From an uncultured Oscillospiraceae bacterium (GTDB lineage: Bacteria; Bacillota; Clostridia; Oscillospirales; Oscillospiraceae): a DNA stretch of 51,789 bases. The number at the start of each line of letters is the position of its first letter. Within the stretch, counting starts at the first letter, position 1. Shown one piece after another: positions 9,705 through 19,207 of this stretch. The translations under genes and the position numbers were made by a program. The DNA lies in the NCBI GenBank assembly GCA_934630985.1, contig CAKTXO010000003.1, forward strand, positions 1 to 51,789, written 5' to 3'. The notes under the pieces were generated by a model. That model was not told the origin of the DNA. It made no database searches and saw nothing but the letters and a program-made list of their open reading frames with translations.

Positions 9705-10742
9705 ATGACAAGACAGATTTTAGTCGGCGGTGTGCCCATCGGCGGCGGTGCCCCGGTGGTCATTCAGTCCATGCTCAACACCAAAACCACAGATGTGGAG
9801 GGAAGCCTCCGGCAGATTCGCGCTCTGGCGGCGGCAGGCTGCCAGGTTGCCCGGCTGGCAGTGCCCAATCGGGAGGCGGCCAGAGGCTTTGCGGAGATCT
9901 GCAAGGAAAGCCCCCTGCCTCTGGTTGCGGACATTCACTTTGACTATCAGCTGGCCATCGCCGCCGCCGAGGGCGGCGCCAGCAAAATCCGCATCAACCC
10001 CGGCAACATCGGCGGGGAGGATCGGGTGAAGGCGGTGGTGGAGGTGTGCAAGGACAAGCACATCCCCATCCGCATCGGCGTCAACGGCGGCAGTCTGGAT
10101 AAGCGGCTGCTGGAAAAGTACGGCCATCCTACGGCGGAGGCTCTGGTGGAAAGTGCCTTTGAGCACCTGGAGCTGCTGGAAAAGCAGGGTTTCTATGACA
10201 CCTGCGTGTCCATGAAGTCCTCCACCGTGCCCACCATGGTGGCGGCGGCTCGGCTGTTCCGCGGCAAATGCGATTACCCTCTGCATATCGGCGTAACGGA
10301 GACGGGTCCTGTGAAGCAGGGGCTCATCAAGTCCGCCATGGGCATCGGCGCGCTGCTGCTGGACGGCATCGGCGACACCATCCGGGTGAGCCTGACCGAC
10401 GACCCGGTCCAGGAGGTCTACGCCGCCAAGGATATCCTCAAGGCGGCGGGACTGCGTAAGGAGGGCGTGAACATCGTTTCCTGTCCTACCTGCGGCAGAA
10501 CCCGAATCGATCTGATCGGCCTGGTAAACCGGGTGGACGAGGCTCTGCGGGATTGCAAAAAGTCCATTACCGTGGCGGTCATGGGCTGCGTGGTCAACGG
10601 CCCCGGGGAAGCCCGGGAAGCGGACATCGGCATTGCTGGCGGAGATGGCTGGGGGATGCTCTTCGAGCATGGACAGCAGGTGGAAAAGCTTCCCTATGAG
10701 GAACTGCTGCCCGCCCTGCTCAGGCGCATCGAAGCAATGTAA
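9705..10742 (+). CDS. ispG: 4-hydroxy-3-methylbut-2-enyl diphosphate synthase
   Basis: An [4Fe-4S] enzyme of the MEP pathway that converts MEcPP to HMBPP. The 345 residues include an N-terminal TIM barrel (VVIQSMLNTKTTD, KIRINPGNIG) and the C-terminal cluster domain. The cluster cysteines are visible in SCPTCGRT and GCVVNGPGE. It starts five bases after rseP; AGAGGATAA overlaps the rseP end as ribosome site. Confidence 0.96.
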   Translation: MTRQILVGGVPIGGGAPVVIQSMLNTKTTDVEGSLRQIRALAAAGCQVARLAVPNREAARGFAEICKESPLPLVADIHFDYQLAIAAAEGGASKIRINPGNIGGEDRVKAVVEVCKDKHIPIRIGVNGGSLDKRLLEKYGHPTAEALVESAFEHLELLEKQGFYDTCVSMKSSTVPTMVAAARLFRGKCDYPLHIGVTETGPVKQGLIKSAMGIGALLLDGIGDTIRVSLTDDPVQEVYAAKDILKAAGLRKEGVNIVSCPTCGRTRIDLIGLVNRVDEALRDCKKSITVAVMGCVVNGPGEAREADIGIAGGDGWGMLFEHGQQVEKLPYEELLPALLRRIEAM

Positions 10743-10753
10743 TTTGTGGATTT

Positions 10754-13700
10754 ATGGAACAAAAGGTTTACTTATTTCAAATGTTTCCGGATTATGAGCC
10801 GCCTGAGGCACTGATGCCAGTGCTTTCTCAGGCGGCTATCGCCGCTGCGGACATTTCCGCCGAGGAGCGGAGCGTTCATGTGGTGCTCCATTCGGAAAGC
10901 TATATTCCCCAGCGGCTCCTTGACCAGACGGCCAAGGAAATTTCCGGGCTCTACGGCCTGCGCCGGATGAACCTGACGGCCACCCATCCGGCCTCGGAAT
11001 TGCAGAAAATCGAGCCGGAGGAGCTGCGGGACCTGTTTGTCATGCACGATTCCATGGCGCGAGGCTCCCTTGCCGGGGCGAAATGGGAATGGTCAGGGGA
11101 GAGCCTGACCATCCGTCTGGCTGCCAACGGCAAGGCGGCGCTGATGGAGCATGTCCCGGCGGTGCAGCAGAATCTCCGGGAGCGGTTTGCCGCGCCGGTG
11201 ACGATTGCCATTGAAACCGGCAACGAGCTGGAAGGCAAGGCTCTCATTGACGCCATGCAGACCCTCCGGGAGGAGACCATTCGCAAAATGCCCGCTGCCG
11301 CTGCTGCCCAGGAAAAGCGGGAGGAGAAACCTCAGACCCAGAGCGAGGCCTTCTACGGAAAGCCTTTCCGGGGGAACGCCGTGCCCATGAAGGATCTGAC
11401 CATGGACATGGGCACGGTGATCGTGGAGGGTCGGGTCTTCAACGTGGAGCACAAGGAGCTGAAAAAGCGCAACGCCTATGTGGTGAAATTCGACATGACG
11501 GACAACACCAATTCCGTGCGCATCAGCCGCTTCATGGAGGCGAACGAGGCCAAGCCCATTCTGGAAAACGTGGCGGTAGGCGCGGTGCTTCGGGTGCAGG
11601 GTCGGCTCATCGAGGATCGGTTCGAGAACGAAATGGTGCTCAAGCCCTATGCCATGGAGCCCGGCTCCATGCCCAAGCGGCAGGACAAGGCGGTGGGGGG
11701 CAAGCGGGTGGAGCTCCACCTGCATACCACCATGTCCAATATGGATGCCCTGACCCCAACGGATGCGGCTATCAAGCAGGCGGCGGCCTGGGGGCATCGA
11801 GCCATTGCCATCACCGACCATGGCTGCTGCCAGTCCTTCACGGATGCTCTGCACTGCGTGGAGGGAAAAAAGCCTCCCAAGGTGGCGGGCACCGACGAAA
11901 CAATCAAAATTCTCTACGGCTGTGAAGGATATTATGTCAACGACGTGGACGACCGGATTGTGGTGCACGGAGATCAGGACATGGACTTCCACCAGGAGTT
12001 CGTGGCCTTCGATCTGGAAACCACAGGCCTTTCTTCCCGGGACGACCGGATTATTGAGATCGGCGCGGTGATCCTCAAGGACGGCCAGGAAATCGACCGG
12101 TTCCAGACCTTCGTTGACCCGGAGCGGCAGTTGGAACGGAAAATCGTGGAGCTGACGGGTATCACCGATGAAATGCTTCAGGGTGCCCCGAAAATTCAGG
12201 AAATTCTTCCGAAATTCCTGGAATTTGTGGGAGATCGGGTGCTGGTTGCCCACAATTCCGACTTCGATACCGGCTTTATCCGGGCGGAATGCCAGCGGCA
12301 GGGCTTGCCTTACCGCTACACCGCCGCGGATACCCTGATTCTGTCCCAGAACCTTCTGCAGCACCTGAGCAAATTCAAGCTGGACATCGTGTCCAACGCC
12401 CTGAATCTGCCGGACTTCAACCACCACCGGGCAGGGGATGACGCCATGACCTGCGGCCTCATCATGACGAAGCTCATGGAAATGCTGGAGCAGGAGCAGG
12501 ACATCCACACCCTGCAAACCATCAATCCCGCTATGGTGAAGCTCCGCTCCGGCGGCCGGATCACCGACCGGCAGGCCCGGCATATTATCCTCTTTGCCAA
12601 GAATCAGGTGGGTCTGCGGAACCTTTATCATCTGATTTCCAATTCCAATCTGAAGCATTTCCGCCGGGTGCCCCGGATTCCCAAGTCAGAGCTTCTGGAA
12701 ATGCGGGAGGGGCTGATTATCGGCTCTGCCTGTGAAGCCGGCGAATTGTTCCAGGCCATTCTTGACCGGAAGAGCCACGATGAATTAAAACGCATCGCCT
12801 CCTTCTACGATTTTTTGGAGGTGCAGCCCCTTGCCAACAACCGGTTCATGCTGGATAACGAAAAGTATGAGGCGAAAACTGACGAGGATCTTCAGGCCTA
12901 TAACCGGAAAATCGTCCAATTGGGCGAAGAACTGGGGAAAATGGTGGTGGCCACCGGCGACGTTCATTTCCTGAACCCGGAGGATGAGATTTTCCGGCAT
13001 ATTCTTCTTGCCACCAAGGGCTTTGCCGACGCGGACAAGCCCATGCCCCTGTACTTCCGCACCACCGACGATATGCTGGCGGAATTTTCCTATCTGGGGG
13101 AGGAAAAGGCCTATGAGATTGTGGTGGAGAACCCCAACAAAATCGCCGACATGTGCGAGACCATGCGGCCCGTGCCCCACAACCTGTTCGCCCCGAAAAT
13201 CGAGAACTCCGTGGAGGATCTGAAGAGCCTGGTTTACGGAAAATTCCGTCGGCTTTACGGCGACAATCCGCCGGAGGTTTTCGCCAAGCGTGTGGAGACG
13301 GAGCTCCACGACATCATCTCCTGTCACTATGATGTGATTTACATGTCCGCCCAGAAGCTGGTGCAGAACTCCCTGGAAAACGGCTATCTGGTTGGCTCCC
13401 GAGGCTCCGTTGGTTCCTCCATCGTGGCCTATATGTCCGGCATTACGGAGGTCAACTCCTTCCAGCCCCACTACCGCTGCCCGAACCCGGAATGCAAGTA
13501 TACGGAGCTGAAGGTGCCGGAGGGCTTCAACTGCGGCGCCGACCTTCCGGATGCGGTGTGCCCCAAGTGCGGCGCGAAGATGGAGAAGGACGGCTTCAAC
13601 ATTCCCTTCGAGACCTTCCTGGGCTTCGGCGGCGACAAGGTGCCGGATATCGACCTGAACTTCTCCGGCGAGTACCAATCCAAGGCGCATGCCTACTGTA

Positions 13701-15070
13701 TCTCCATGTTTGGCTCGTCCCATGTGTTCCGGGCGGGTACCATCGGCACCGTGGCGGAGAAAACCGCCTTCGGCTATGTAAAAAAGTATCTGTCCGAGCG
13801 GGGCAAAACCGCCTCCCGGGCAGAGGAAGCAAGGCTTGCTACCGGCTGCGTGGGCGTCCGCCGAACCACCGGTCAGCACCCCGGCGGTCTGGTGGTTATC
13901 CCCCAGGAGAACGAAATCTGGGATTTCTGCCCGGTGCAGCACCCGGCGGACGACCCCAATTCCGACCAGATCACCACCCATTTTGAATACCACTCTATGG
14001 AGGAAAACCTGCTGAAGCTGGACATGCTGGGACATGATGACCCCACCATGATCCGAATGATGGAGGACATGACCGGGGTGGACGCAAAAACCATTCCTCT
14101 GGACGACAAGGACACCATGTCCATCTTCACCTCCTCCAAGGTGCTGGGCTATGAGGACGACCCGATCTTAGGCCCCACCGGGGCAGTGGCCATTCCGGAG
14201 TTCAACACCCGCTTCACCCGGGGAATGCTTATGGACACCATGCCCACCCGGTTTGATACCCTGGTGCGGCTTTCCGGCTTCTCCCACGGCACGGACGTGT
14301 GGCTGGGCAACGCCAAGGATCTGATTACCTCCAAAACCGCAACTGTTGACTCGACAATCGGCTGCCGTGACGACATCATGATCTACCTGATCTCCTGCGG
14401 AATGCCGGAAAAGCGTTCCTTCAAAATTATGGAGGCCGTCCGAAAAGGCAGGGGACTGCCGGACGGAGCGGAGGAGGAAATGGTGGCTGCCGGCGTGCCG
14501 GACTGGTACATCGGTTCCTGCAAGAAGATCAAATACCTGTTCCCCAAGGCCCACGCCGTGGCCTACGTTATGATGGCCTTCCGGATCGCCTGGTTCAAGG
14601 TGCATCACCCCCTGCCTTTCTATGCGGCTTATTTCTACCGCAGAAGCCAGAAGGGCGGCTTTGACGCGGTGATGATGACCGGCGGCAAGGAGGCGGTCAT
14701 GGCCAACATCCAGGCCATCGACAGCAACGAAGAGGCCACCGCCAAGGACGAAGACCTGCTGACCACTCTGGAGGTCGTGTACGAATTTTACCTGCGGGGC
14801 TTCAGCTTTGCCCCCATCAGCATTTATGACAGCCATGCCATTAAGTTTCTCATCAAGGACGGAAAAATTCTGCCGCCCTTCGTGGCCATCTCGGGTCTGG
14901 GCGAAAGCGCGGCCTGGGATTTGATGGAGGGCAGAAAGGGCAAGACCTTCCTGTCCATCGAGGAAGTGGCCGCCGCCTGCCCCAAGGTGTCCAAGACCCA
15001 TATGCAGATGCTGAAAGATGCCGGTGCCTTCGGCGATTTGCCGGATACCAGCCAGGTCAGCTTCTTCTGA
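10754..15070 (+). CDS. polC: DNA polymerase III alpha subunit, PolC type
   Basis: Replicative polymerase of low-GC Gram-positives, with built-in proofreading. Its 1438 residues are typical. After the N-terminal and OB-fold regions, the PHP domain starts with VELHLHTTMSNMDALT near residue 317. It is interrupted by a DEDDh exonuclease starting VAFDLETTGLSSRDDRIIEIG near residue 416. A four-Cys zinc module (CPNPECKY, CPKCG) near 910-945 precedes the polymerase palm, where PDIDLNFSGEYQ carries catalytic aspartates. It begins 11 bp after ispG and ends the operon at a strong terminator. Confidence 0.98.
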   Translation: MEQKVYLFQMFPDYEPPEALMPVLSQAAIAAADISAEERSVHVVLHSESYIPQRLLDQTAKEISGLYGLRRMNLTATHPASELQKIEPEELRDLFVMHDSMARGSLAGAKWEWSGESLTIRLAANGKAALMEHVPAVQQNLRERFAAPVTIAIETGNELEGKALIDAMQTLREETIRKMPAAAAAQEKREEKPQTQSEAFYGKPFRGNAVPMKDLTMDMGTVIVEGRVFNVEHKELKKRNAYVVKFDMTDNTNSVRISRFMEANEAKPILENVAVGAVLRVQGRLIEDRFENEMVLKPYAMEPGSMPKRQDKAVGGKRVELHLHTTMSNMDALTPTDAAIKQAAAWGHRAIAITDHGCCQSFTDALHCVEGKKPPKVAGTDETIKILYGCEGYYVNDVDDRIVVHGDQDMDFHQEFVAFDLETTGLSSRDDRIIEIGAVILKDGQEIDRFQTFVDPERQLERKIVELTGITDEMLQGAPKIQEILPKFLEFVGDRVLVAHNSDFDTGFIRAECQRQGLPYRYTAADTLILSQNLLQHLSKFKLDIVSNALNLPDFNHHRAGDDAMTCGLIMTKLMEMLEQEQDIHTLQTINPAMVKLRSGGRITDRQARHIILFAKNQVGLRNLYHLISNSNLKHFRRVPRIPKSELLEMREGLIIGSACEAGELFQAILDRKSHDELKRIASFYDFLEVQPLANNRFMLDNEKYEAKTDEDLQAYNRKIVQLGEELGKMVVATGDVHFLNPEDEIFRHILLATKGFADADKPMPLYFRTTDDMLAEFSYLGEEKAYEIVVENPNKIADMCETMRPVPHNLFAPKIENSVEDLKSLVYGKFRRLYGDNPPEVFAKRVETELHDIISCHYDVIYMSAQKLVQNSLENGYLVGSRGSVGSSIVAYMSGITEVNSFQPHYRCPNPECKYTELKVPEGFNCGADLPDAVCPKCGAKMEKDGFNIPFETFLGFGGDKVPDIDLNFSGEYQSKAHAYCISMFGSSHVFRAGTIGTVAEKTAFGYVKKYLSERGKTASRAEEARLATGCVGVRRTTGQHPGGLVVIPQENEIWDFCPVQHPADDPNSDQITTHFEYHSMEENLLKLDMLGHDDPTMIRMMEDMTGVDAKTIPLDDKDTMSIFTSSKVLGYEDDPILGPTGAVAIPEFNTRFTRGMLMDTMPTRFDTLVRLSGFSHGTDVWLGNAKDLITSKTATVDSTIGCRDDIMIYLISCGMPEKRSFKIMEAVRKGRGLPDGAEEEMVAAGVPDWYIGSCKKIKYLFPKAHAVAYVMMAFRIAWFKVHHPLPFYAAYFYRRSQKGGFDAVMMTGGKEAVMANIQAIDSNEEATAKDEDLLTTLEVVYEFYLRGFSFAPISIYDSHAIKFLIKDGKILPPFVAISGLGESAAWDLMEGRKGKTFLSIEEVAAACPKVSKTHMQMLKDAGAFGDLPDTSQVSFF

Positions 15071-15079
15071 CGCAGAAAG

Positions 15080-15109
15080 GCCTCGGCGCGAATTGCACCG
15101 AGGCTTTTT
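15080..15109 (+). terminator. Terminator after polC
   Basis: GCCTCGG (15080-15086) and CCGAGGC (15098-15104) followed by five T. Confidence 0.85.
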
Positions 15110-15143
15110 CCTATGTCAGAGCAGAGCTATAATACTATTTCTT

Positions 15144-15168
15144 ATTAAAATGATTTCATCATTTTAAT
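15144..15168. repeat. AT-rich palindrome
   Basis: ATTAAAATGAT, TTC, ATCATTTTAAT: a perfect 11-bp inverted repeat in the gene-free stretch after polC. Function unknown. Confidence 0.6.
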
Positions 15169-15261
15169 CTGCCGTTTCACGGCAGGCCGCCTGGGCGGCG
15201 GTAAGAAATGTATTGACTTCGTTTTTTAGCGGCAGTGGCCGCTGGCCGCAATCCTGCGGCC

Positions 15262-15289
15262 TAATAAAACGCTTTTAAGCGTTTTATTA
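15262..15289. repeat. Palindrome, 13-bp arms
   Basis: TAATAAAACGCTT and its complement AAGCGTTTTATTA around a TT centre. It lies in the 634-bp gap between polC and the VanY gene, which otherwise holds only repeats. Confidence 0.6.
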
Positions 15290-15313
15290 AAAACTCGTAT
15301 AAATACGCTGCCC

Positions 15314-15366
15314 AAAGCCTTCCCCTCCGGGGAAGGTGGCACGGCGTAGCCGTGACGGATGAGGGC
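15314..15366 (+). repeat. R4 repeat, copy 2
   Basis: AAAGCCTTCCCCTCCGGGGAAGG hairpin (read as CCTTCCCC and GGGGAAGG), then GGCACGGCGTAGCCGTGACGG (an inner hairpin around CACGGC and GCCGTG) and GATGAGGGC. Confidence 0.8.
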
Positions 15367-15432
15367 AAAAAACCATAATAAAATATTGCAGAACTATCGA
15401 AAGAACCAGTAGGGGCGGCCATTGGCCGCCCG

Positions 15433-15503
15433 AGGCTCCCCTTGCTGACCAAGGGGAGCTGTCATGGCCGTCTCACGGAAGGCCATGACTGAGGGGATCA
15501 GAA
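15433..15503 (+). repeat. R5 repeat, copy 1
   Basis: Two adjacent hairpins: GGCTCCCCTTG with CAAGGGGAGC, then CATGGCC with GGCCATG. The tail is TGAGGGGATCAGAAC. Copies lie at 18881 and 37107. Confidence 0.8.
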
Positions 15504-15544
15504 CTTCCCTCTTTTTCGGGCACTCTCAATAGTCGCACCTTTAC

Positions 15545-15622
15545 AATCCCTCAGTCTCGCGCTTGCGGGGGACGCACGAGCCAGCTCCCTTTACACAAGG
15601 GCCGTGGGTGCTCCCGCACCAG
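15545..15622 (-). repeat. R5-like repeat in inverse orientation (R6 variant)
   Basis: CAATCCCTCAGTC, a hairpin of TCTCGCGCTTGCGGGGGACG type, then CCAGCTCCCTTTACACAAGGG. It is arranged as the inverted partner of the R5 copy just upstream. Confidence 0.6.
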
Positions 15623-15651
15623 TACGTTTTCCTGTGGCCCTCGGACACTTA

Positions 15652-15692
15652 GGGGGATTGCCACGCCAGTGTGAGCACTGGTTCGCAATGAC
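15652..15692 (-). repeat. R1 repeat, inverted copy
   Basis: GGGGGATTGCCACGCCAGTG, then CACTGGTTCGCAATGAC, 12 bp from the stop codon of the VanY gene. Confidence 0.85.
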
Positions 15693-15704
15693 AAGCTCTG
15701 ACGA

Positions 15705-17180
15705 TTATGCCGCGTTGGGCTTCGTTTCTTTCGTCTCTTTCGCCGCCTGGGTTTCTCCCGTGGTTTCCTCCGCTTTTTCCTCTTCCTTGCCGTAAATGGT
15801 TTCCTCGTAGAGCTTTTCTCCGAAGAGGGCGCGAACCTTCTGCATGGTTACGGACTCGGCTCCCAGGTATTCCTCCAGACACAGGCCGGAGTCCTTCATG
15901 TCCATGGAAACCTCCTTCCCCACATACCGGAAATGCCATGGCTCGTCGGTGATGCCGGTGATGGGCTCCTTATCCGCGGTATAGCGCAGAATGAAGCCAT
16001 ACTCCCAGCAGTGCTGGGCAAACCAGGCATCCGCCTCGTCGCCCACCAGATCTACCGACAGCCCCAGTTCATGCTCGCTGGTGCCGGGGACGGCCACGGT
16101 TTCCAGTGCCTTGTCCCGAGCCTCCCGGAAGTCCAGATTGTAGGTTTTCATATGCTCCCGGGTTCGGTATTCCAGAATGGCGGTCTGGGACCAGTGGGTT
16201 CGGTAGCCGGAGTTGACCTCGTAGGTAATACCGGCGGCGGTGCAGTCGTCCAGCATCTGCCGCAGGGCGGAGTAGCACCGCTTGTCCACAGTGTGGGTGT
16301 CGTCGATTTTCCACTCGTCCAGGGCAAAGTCCTCGGGCAGAGGATTCAGGCCGTTGACCAGAATCACCTCAATGCCCTTGGGGGAGAAATAGTGGGTTTT
16401 GCCGTCAATCTTCGTGGGAGACACCGCCATGAGCCCGTCTTCCTTGAAATAATACCGGTATTCGCCTTCCTCATGCCAGCCTACGGTGAGATAGCCGGAA
16501 TCATCGAAGAGCCGTTTTCCGTCCTCCATGTCCTGCCAGCCGGTGAGCATAGGCCCTTGGGGGCTGAAATACCGCCGTCCCCCTTCTTCCTCCAGCCAGC
16601 CGGAATACTGCTTTCCGTCCTCGCCGAAGCACCAAAGCGCACCGTCAATTTCCGTCAGGCCGGTGGCAAGAAAGCCGTCCACAAAGAAGTAGTTGTCCGC
16701 GCCGATCTGGGTAAAGCCGTCTGCCGCCAGACCGTCGGCTCCGAAATAGCACCGCTTGCCATCCAGTTCCTGCCAGCCGGTGAGAAGAGCTCCGTCCTTC
16801 AGATAGTACCGCCCTTCCGGCAGCCAAAGCCAGCCCGTGACCATGGCTCCGTTTCCGCCGAAGTAGCAGGTGTCCCCGTCAATGGTCTGCCAGCCGGTGA
16901 GCAGGATGCCGCTGCCATCAAAGTAGTATGTAGTGCCGTCGATGGTCTGCCAGCCGTGGCTTGGTGTGCCGTCTTCTTGAAAATAGTACCGCCCCTCGGG
17001 CAAGTCCATCCAGCCGGATACCGGATCCCCGTGGAAATCCTGGTAGTAGCGGATGCCGTCCTTTTCCTGCCAGCCGCTGTGGTCGGTGTTTTGCGCATGC
17101 CAAACAAGCCCCCCGATCAGGGAGCCTAATATGATGATCAGAAATACAAGCGGCACCAGCCGCTGCTGCTTGGTTGTCAT
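15705..17180 (-). CDS. D-alanyl-D-alanine carboxypeptidase (VanY type) with cell-wall-binding repeats
   Basis: Extracellular peptidase predicted to trim the terminal D-Ala of peptidoglycan stems. Residues 8-27 form a membrane anchor. Residues about 34-285 hold roughly a dozen tandem repeats of the choline/cell-wall-binding type (GWQTIDGTTYYFDGSG and variants). The catalytic VanY domain covers about 300-435; zinc ligands fit SEHELGLSVDLV and EPWHFRYVG. The C-terminal tail is rich in Glu, Lys and Thr. GGAGG precedes the ATG. It is monocistronic with its own promoter, and the E1 hairpin element lies immediately upstream. Class and fold are clear; the exact wall substrate is inference. Confidence 0.9.
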   Translation of the reverse strand: MTTKQQRLVPLVFLIIILGSLIGGLVWHAQNTDHSGWQEKDGIRYYQDFHGDPVSGWMDLPEGRYYFQEDGTPSHGWQTIDGTTYYFDGSGILLTGWQTIDGDTCYFGGNGAMVTGWLWLPEGRYYLKDGALLTGWQELDGKRCYFGADGLAADGFTQIGADNYFFVDGFLATGLTEIDGALWCFGEDGKQYSGWLEEEGGRRYFSPQGPMLTGWQDMEDGKRLFDDSGYLTVGWHEEGEYRYYFKEDGLMAVSPTKIDGKTHYFSPKGIEVILVNGLNPLPEDFALDEWKIDDTHTVDKRCYSALRQMLDDCTAAGITYEVNSGYRTHWSQTAILEYRTREHMKTYNLDFREARDKALETVAVPGTSEHELGLSVDLVGDEADAWFAQHCWEYGFILRYTADKEPITGITDEPWHFRYVGKEVSMDMKDSGLCLEEYLGAESVTMQKVRALFGEKLYEETIYGKEEEKAEETTGETQAAKETKETKPNAA

Positions 17181-17207
17181 GTGCTGCCTCCAAAGTGTAT
17201 TAACATC

Positions 17208-17236
17208 ATTCTAACACGCTTCGACAGCTTTTGCAA
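17208..17236 (-). promoter_or_regulatory. Promoter of the VanY carboxypeptidase gene
   Basis: Minus strand TTGCAA (17231-17236), 17 bases, TAGAAT (17208-17213). The -35 box lies three bases from the end of element E1. Confidence 0.7.
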
Positions 17237-17239
17237 TAA

Positions 17240-17400
17240 GGCAACACCGCACAATTGCGCCTTCGAGTCTCAGCCGCCTTTTTGCCCCACTTCTTCAGTT
17301 CCAAAAATGGGAAATACATACAGTATTCCTCCATTTTCGGAACTTTGAATTGGAACAAAAATTCTGGCTGAGACTTCTTGCCGAATTGTGCGGTGATGCC
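17240..17400. repeat. Long-hairpin element E1 (MITE-like)
   Basis: 161 bp with 17-bp terminal inverted repeats (17240-17256 and 17384-17400, one mismatch; GGCAACACCGCACAATT). Inner arms AGTCTCAGCC and GGCTGAGACT also pair, so the whole element can fold into one hairpin. The apex (17308-17333) is GGGAAATAC-ATACA-GTATTCC. On the minus strand it encodes MEEYCMYFPF within an open frame. It is strongly similar to E2 and shares the apex with E3. Confidence 0.8.
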
Positions 17401-17497
17401 CGAAACCAATCCTAAAGCAATCTTAAGAAAAAGACAGTGGATTTTTTCGGATGATATGTTATAATGGACACTGAAGAAGGTTTATCGGAGGAAAAGC

Positions 17498-18664
17498 ATG
17501 GCAGAGCAGAAAAAGCTGAAGATTTTAATTACTACGGATTTGTATACCACCAATACCAACGGCGTGGTCACAAGCGTCCAGAATCTATTTGACGAGCTGA
17601 CCCAGAAGGGTCACGATGTGCGCATTCTCACCATTTCCAGCACCATCCACTCCCACAAGGAGGGGCATGTGTACTATATCCAGAGCATCCCCCTGGGGGC
17701 GGTGTATCCCAACCTGCGGATGCCTACCTCCTACCGGAATAGGCTGATTCAGGAAATCATTGACTGGAAGCCGGACATTGTCCACAGCCAGTGTGAGTTT
17801 TTCAGCTTTCAGTTTGCCTCCCGGATTGCCCGGATCACCGGTGCGCCCCTGGTGCACACCTATCATACCCTGTATGAGCAGTACCTGACCTCTTATTTTG
17901 TCCCCAGCAAGCGGCTGGGAGAATTCCTGGCCAAGGTACTTTCCCGCCAGCGTCTGCGCAAGGTCACAACCCTGGTGGCTCCCACCCAGAAGGTGGAGGA
18001 TGCCCTTCAGGGCTATGGCCTTCACGCCCCCATCAGCGTGGTTCCCAGCGGCATTTCCCTGGAGCAGCACCACAAGCGGCTGTCCCATGAGGAGCGGCTG
18101 CGCCGCCGTCGGGCTCTGGGCATTGCGGACGATGACCAGGTGCTCATCAACCTGGGGCGCCTGGGCGGAGAGAAAAATCTGGACGAGCTGCTGAACCTCT
18201 TTGCCGAGGCACGGCAGGAGAATAATAATCTGAAATTCCTGATCGTAGGCGACGGCCCGGCCAGGGAAGAGCTGGAGCGCCGGGCGCAGAAGCTGGGCAT
18301 TGGGGATTATGTGATTTTCACCGGCATGGTGCCTCCCTCTGAGGTGCAGAACTACTATCAGCTGGGGGATGTGTTTGTCAGTGCCTCCACCAGCGAGACC
18401 CAGGGTCTGACCTATATCGAGGCGGCGGCCAACGGCCTGCCCCTGCTCTGCCGCCAGGACGAGTGCCTGAACGATGTGTTGCAGGAAGGGAAGAACGGCT
18501 ATGAGTATACCAGCGCCGAGGAATTCCTGGATGCCATTGACCATGTGATGCACGACCCTAAGTGGCGGGACGAGGCCTCCAAGCGCAGCGAGGAGATCGC
18601 CTCCACCTTTGATAAGAAGAGCTTCGGCGATGCCATTGAAAATGTCTACGAGTCGGTGCTGTAA
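17498..18664 (+). CDS. Glycosyltransferase family 4 (diacylglycerol glucosyltransferase-like)
   Basis: Cytosolic GT-B enzyme of 388 residues using a nucleotide sugar. The N-terminal lobe begins ILITTDLYTTNTNGVVTSV with a glycine-containing loop; the C-terminal lobe has INLGRLGGEKNLDELL and the E-x7-E type site in ETQGLTYIEAAANGLPLL. This pattern resembles enzymes that glycosylate diacylglycerol or phosphatidylinositol in Gram-positive bacteria. A TATAAT box at 17460-17465 and TCGGAGG before the ATG suggest its own promoter. It is single and followed by a terminator. The acceptor is uncertain. Confidence 0.85.
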   Translation: MAEQKKLKILITTDLYTTNTNGVVTSVQNLFDELTQKGHDVRILTISSTIHSHKEGHVYYIQSIPLGAVYPNLRMPTSYRNRLIQEIIDWKPDIVHSQCEFFSFQFASRIARITGAPLVHTYHTLYEQYLTSYFVPSKRLGEFLAKVLSRQRLRKVTTLVAPTQKVEDALQGYGLHAPISVVPSGISLEQHHKRLSHEERLRRRRALGIADDDQVLINLGRLGGEKNLDELLNLFAEARQENNNLKFLIVGDGPAREELERRAQKLGIGDYVIFTGMVPPSEVQNYYQLGDVFVSASTSETQGLTYIEAAANGLPLLCRQDECLNDVLQEGKNGYEYTSAEEFLDAIDHVMHDPKWRDEASKRSEEIASTFDKKSFGDAIENVYESVL

Positions 18665-18677
18665 GTGAAATTGCGTG

Positions 18678-18707
18678 GCCCGGTGCATCCCGCACCGGGC
18701 TGCGTTT
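18678..18707 (+). terminator. Terminator after the GT4 gene
   Basis: GCCCGGTGC (18678-18686), ATCCC loop, GCACCGGGC (18692-18700), then TGCGTTTTC. Confidence 0.75.
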
Positions 18708-18730
18708 TCTGAGTATGTGGATGAACGCAT

Positions 18731-18774
18731 GTCATTGCGAGCCAGTGACTGATGTCACTGGTGTGGCAATCCCC
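18731..18774 (+). repeat. R1 repeat
   Basis: GTCATTGCGAGCCAGTGACT, then GATGTCACTGGTGTGGCAAT and CCCC. First of two direct R1 copies 74 bp apart. Confidence 0.85.
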
Positions 18775-18804
18775 TGACATTCCGAGTACTACCGTATAAC
18801 GCAC

Positions 18805-18850
18805 GTCATTGCGAACCAGTGACCGATGTCACTGGTGTGGCAATCCCCCC
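18805..18850 (+). repeat. R1 repeat
   Basis: Same unit with a GACCGATGTC centre. This 543-bp gap (18665-19207) carries repeats only; no gene is visible. Confidence 0.85.
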
Positions 18851-18880
18851 AAGTGTCCGAGAACCTGCGGCGAAGCGCAA

Positions 18881-18952
18881 AGGCTCCCCTTGCTGATCAA
18901 GGGGAGCTGTCATGGCCGTCTCCCGCAAGGCCATGACTGAGGGGATCAGAAC
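18881..18952 (+). repeat. R5 repeat, copy 2
   Basis: GGCTCCCCTTG/CAAGGGGAGC hairpin, CATGGCC/GGCCATG hairpin, and TGAGGGGATCAGAAC tail. It is nearly identical to the copy at 15433. Confidence 0.8.
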
Positions 18953-19031
18953 TACGCCTTTCTGAGCACTTCCAATAAAGCACGGTTTGACAATCCCTCA
19001 GTCAAAAATCAAAGATTTTTGCCAGCAGTAC

Positions 19032-19090
19032 ATTGTGGTATGACTGCCACCGGCAGTCATGGTAATTTTGATTCGCTGCGCGGAGCACCA
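19032..19090 (+). repeat. R2 repeat, copy 1, inserted inside an R6 repeat
   Basis: 59 bp from ATTGTGGTATGACTGCC to GCTGCGCGGAGCACCA. It matches the copy at 32582-32640 at about 50 of 59 positions. It splits an R5/R6-type repeat whose halves are CAATCCCTCAGTC...GCCAGC (from 18990) and CCCTTTACACAAGGGAGCC (from 19091). Confidence 0.75.
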
Positions 19091-19207
19091 CCCTTTACAC
19101 AAGGGAGCCGGGGTGCTCCCGCACCAGTGCGGTTATCGATGGTTCTCAAAAGAACCGGAAAATTGTACCACATTCTAATCGGCCTCTGCGCATTTTGCGG
19201 TCAGCAT

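Noticed and set aside
18731..18850. Closely spaced R1 repeats as a possible CRISPR array
   Set aside because: Only two direct units, palindromic rather than CRISPR-like, dispersed elsewhere singly and inverted, with no cas genes.
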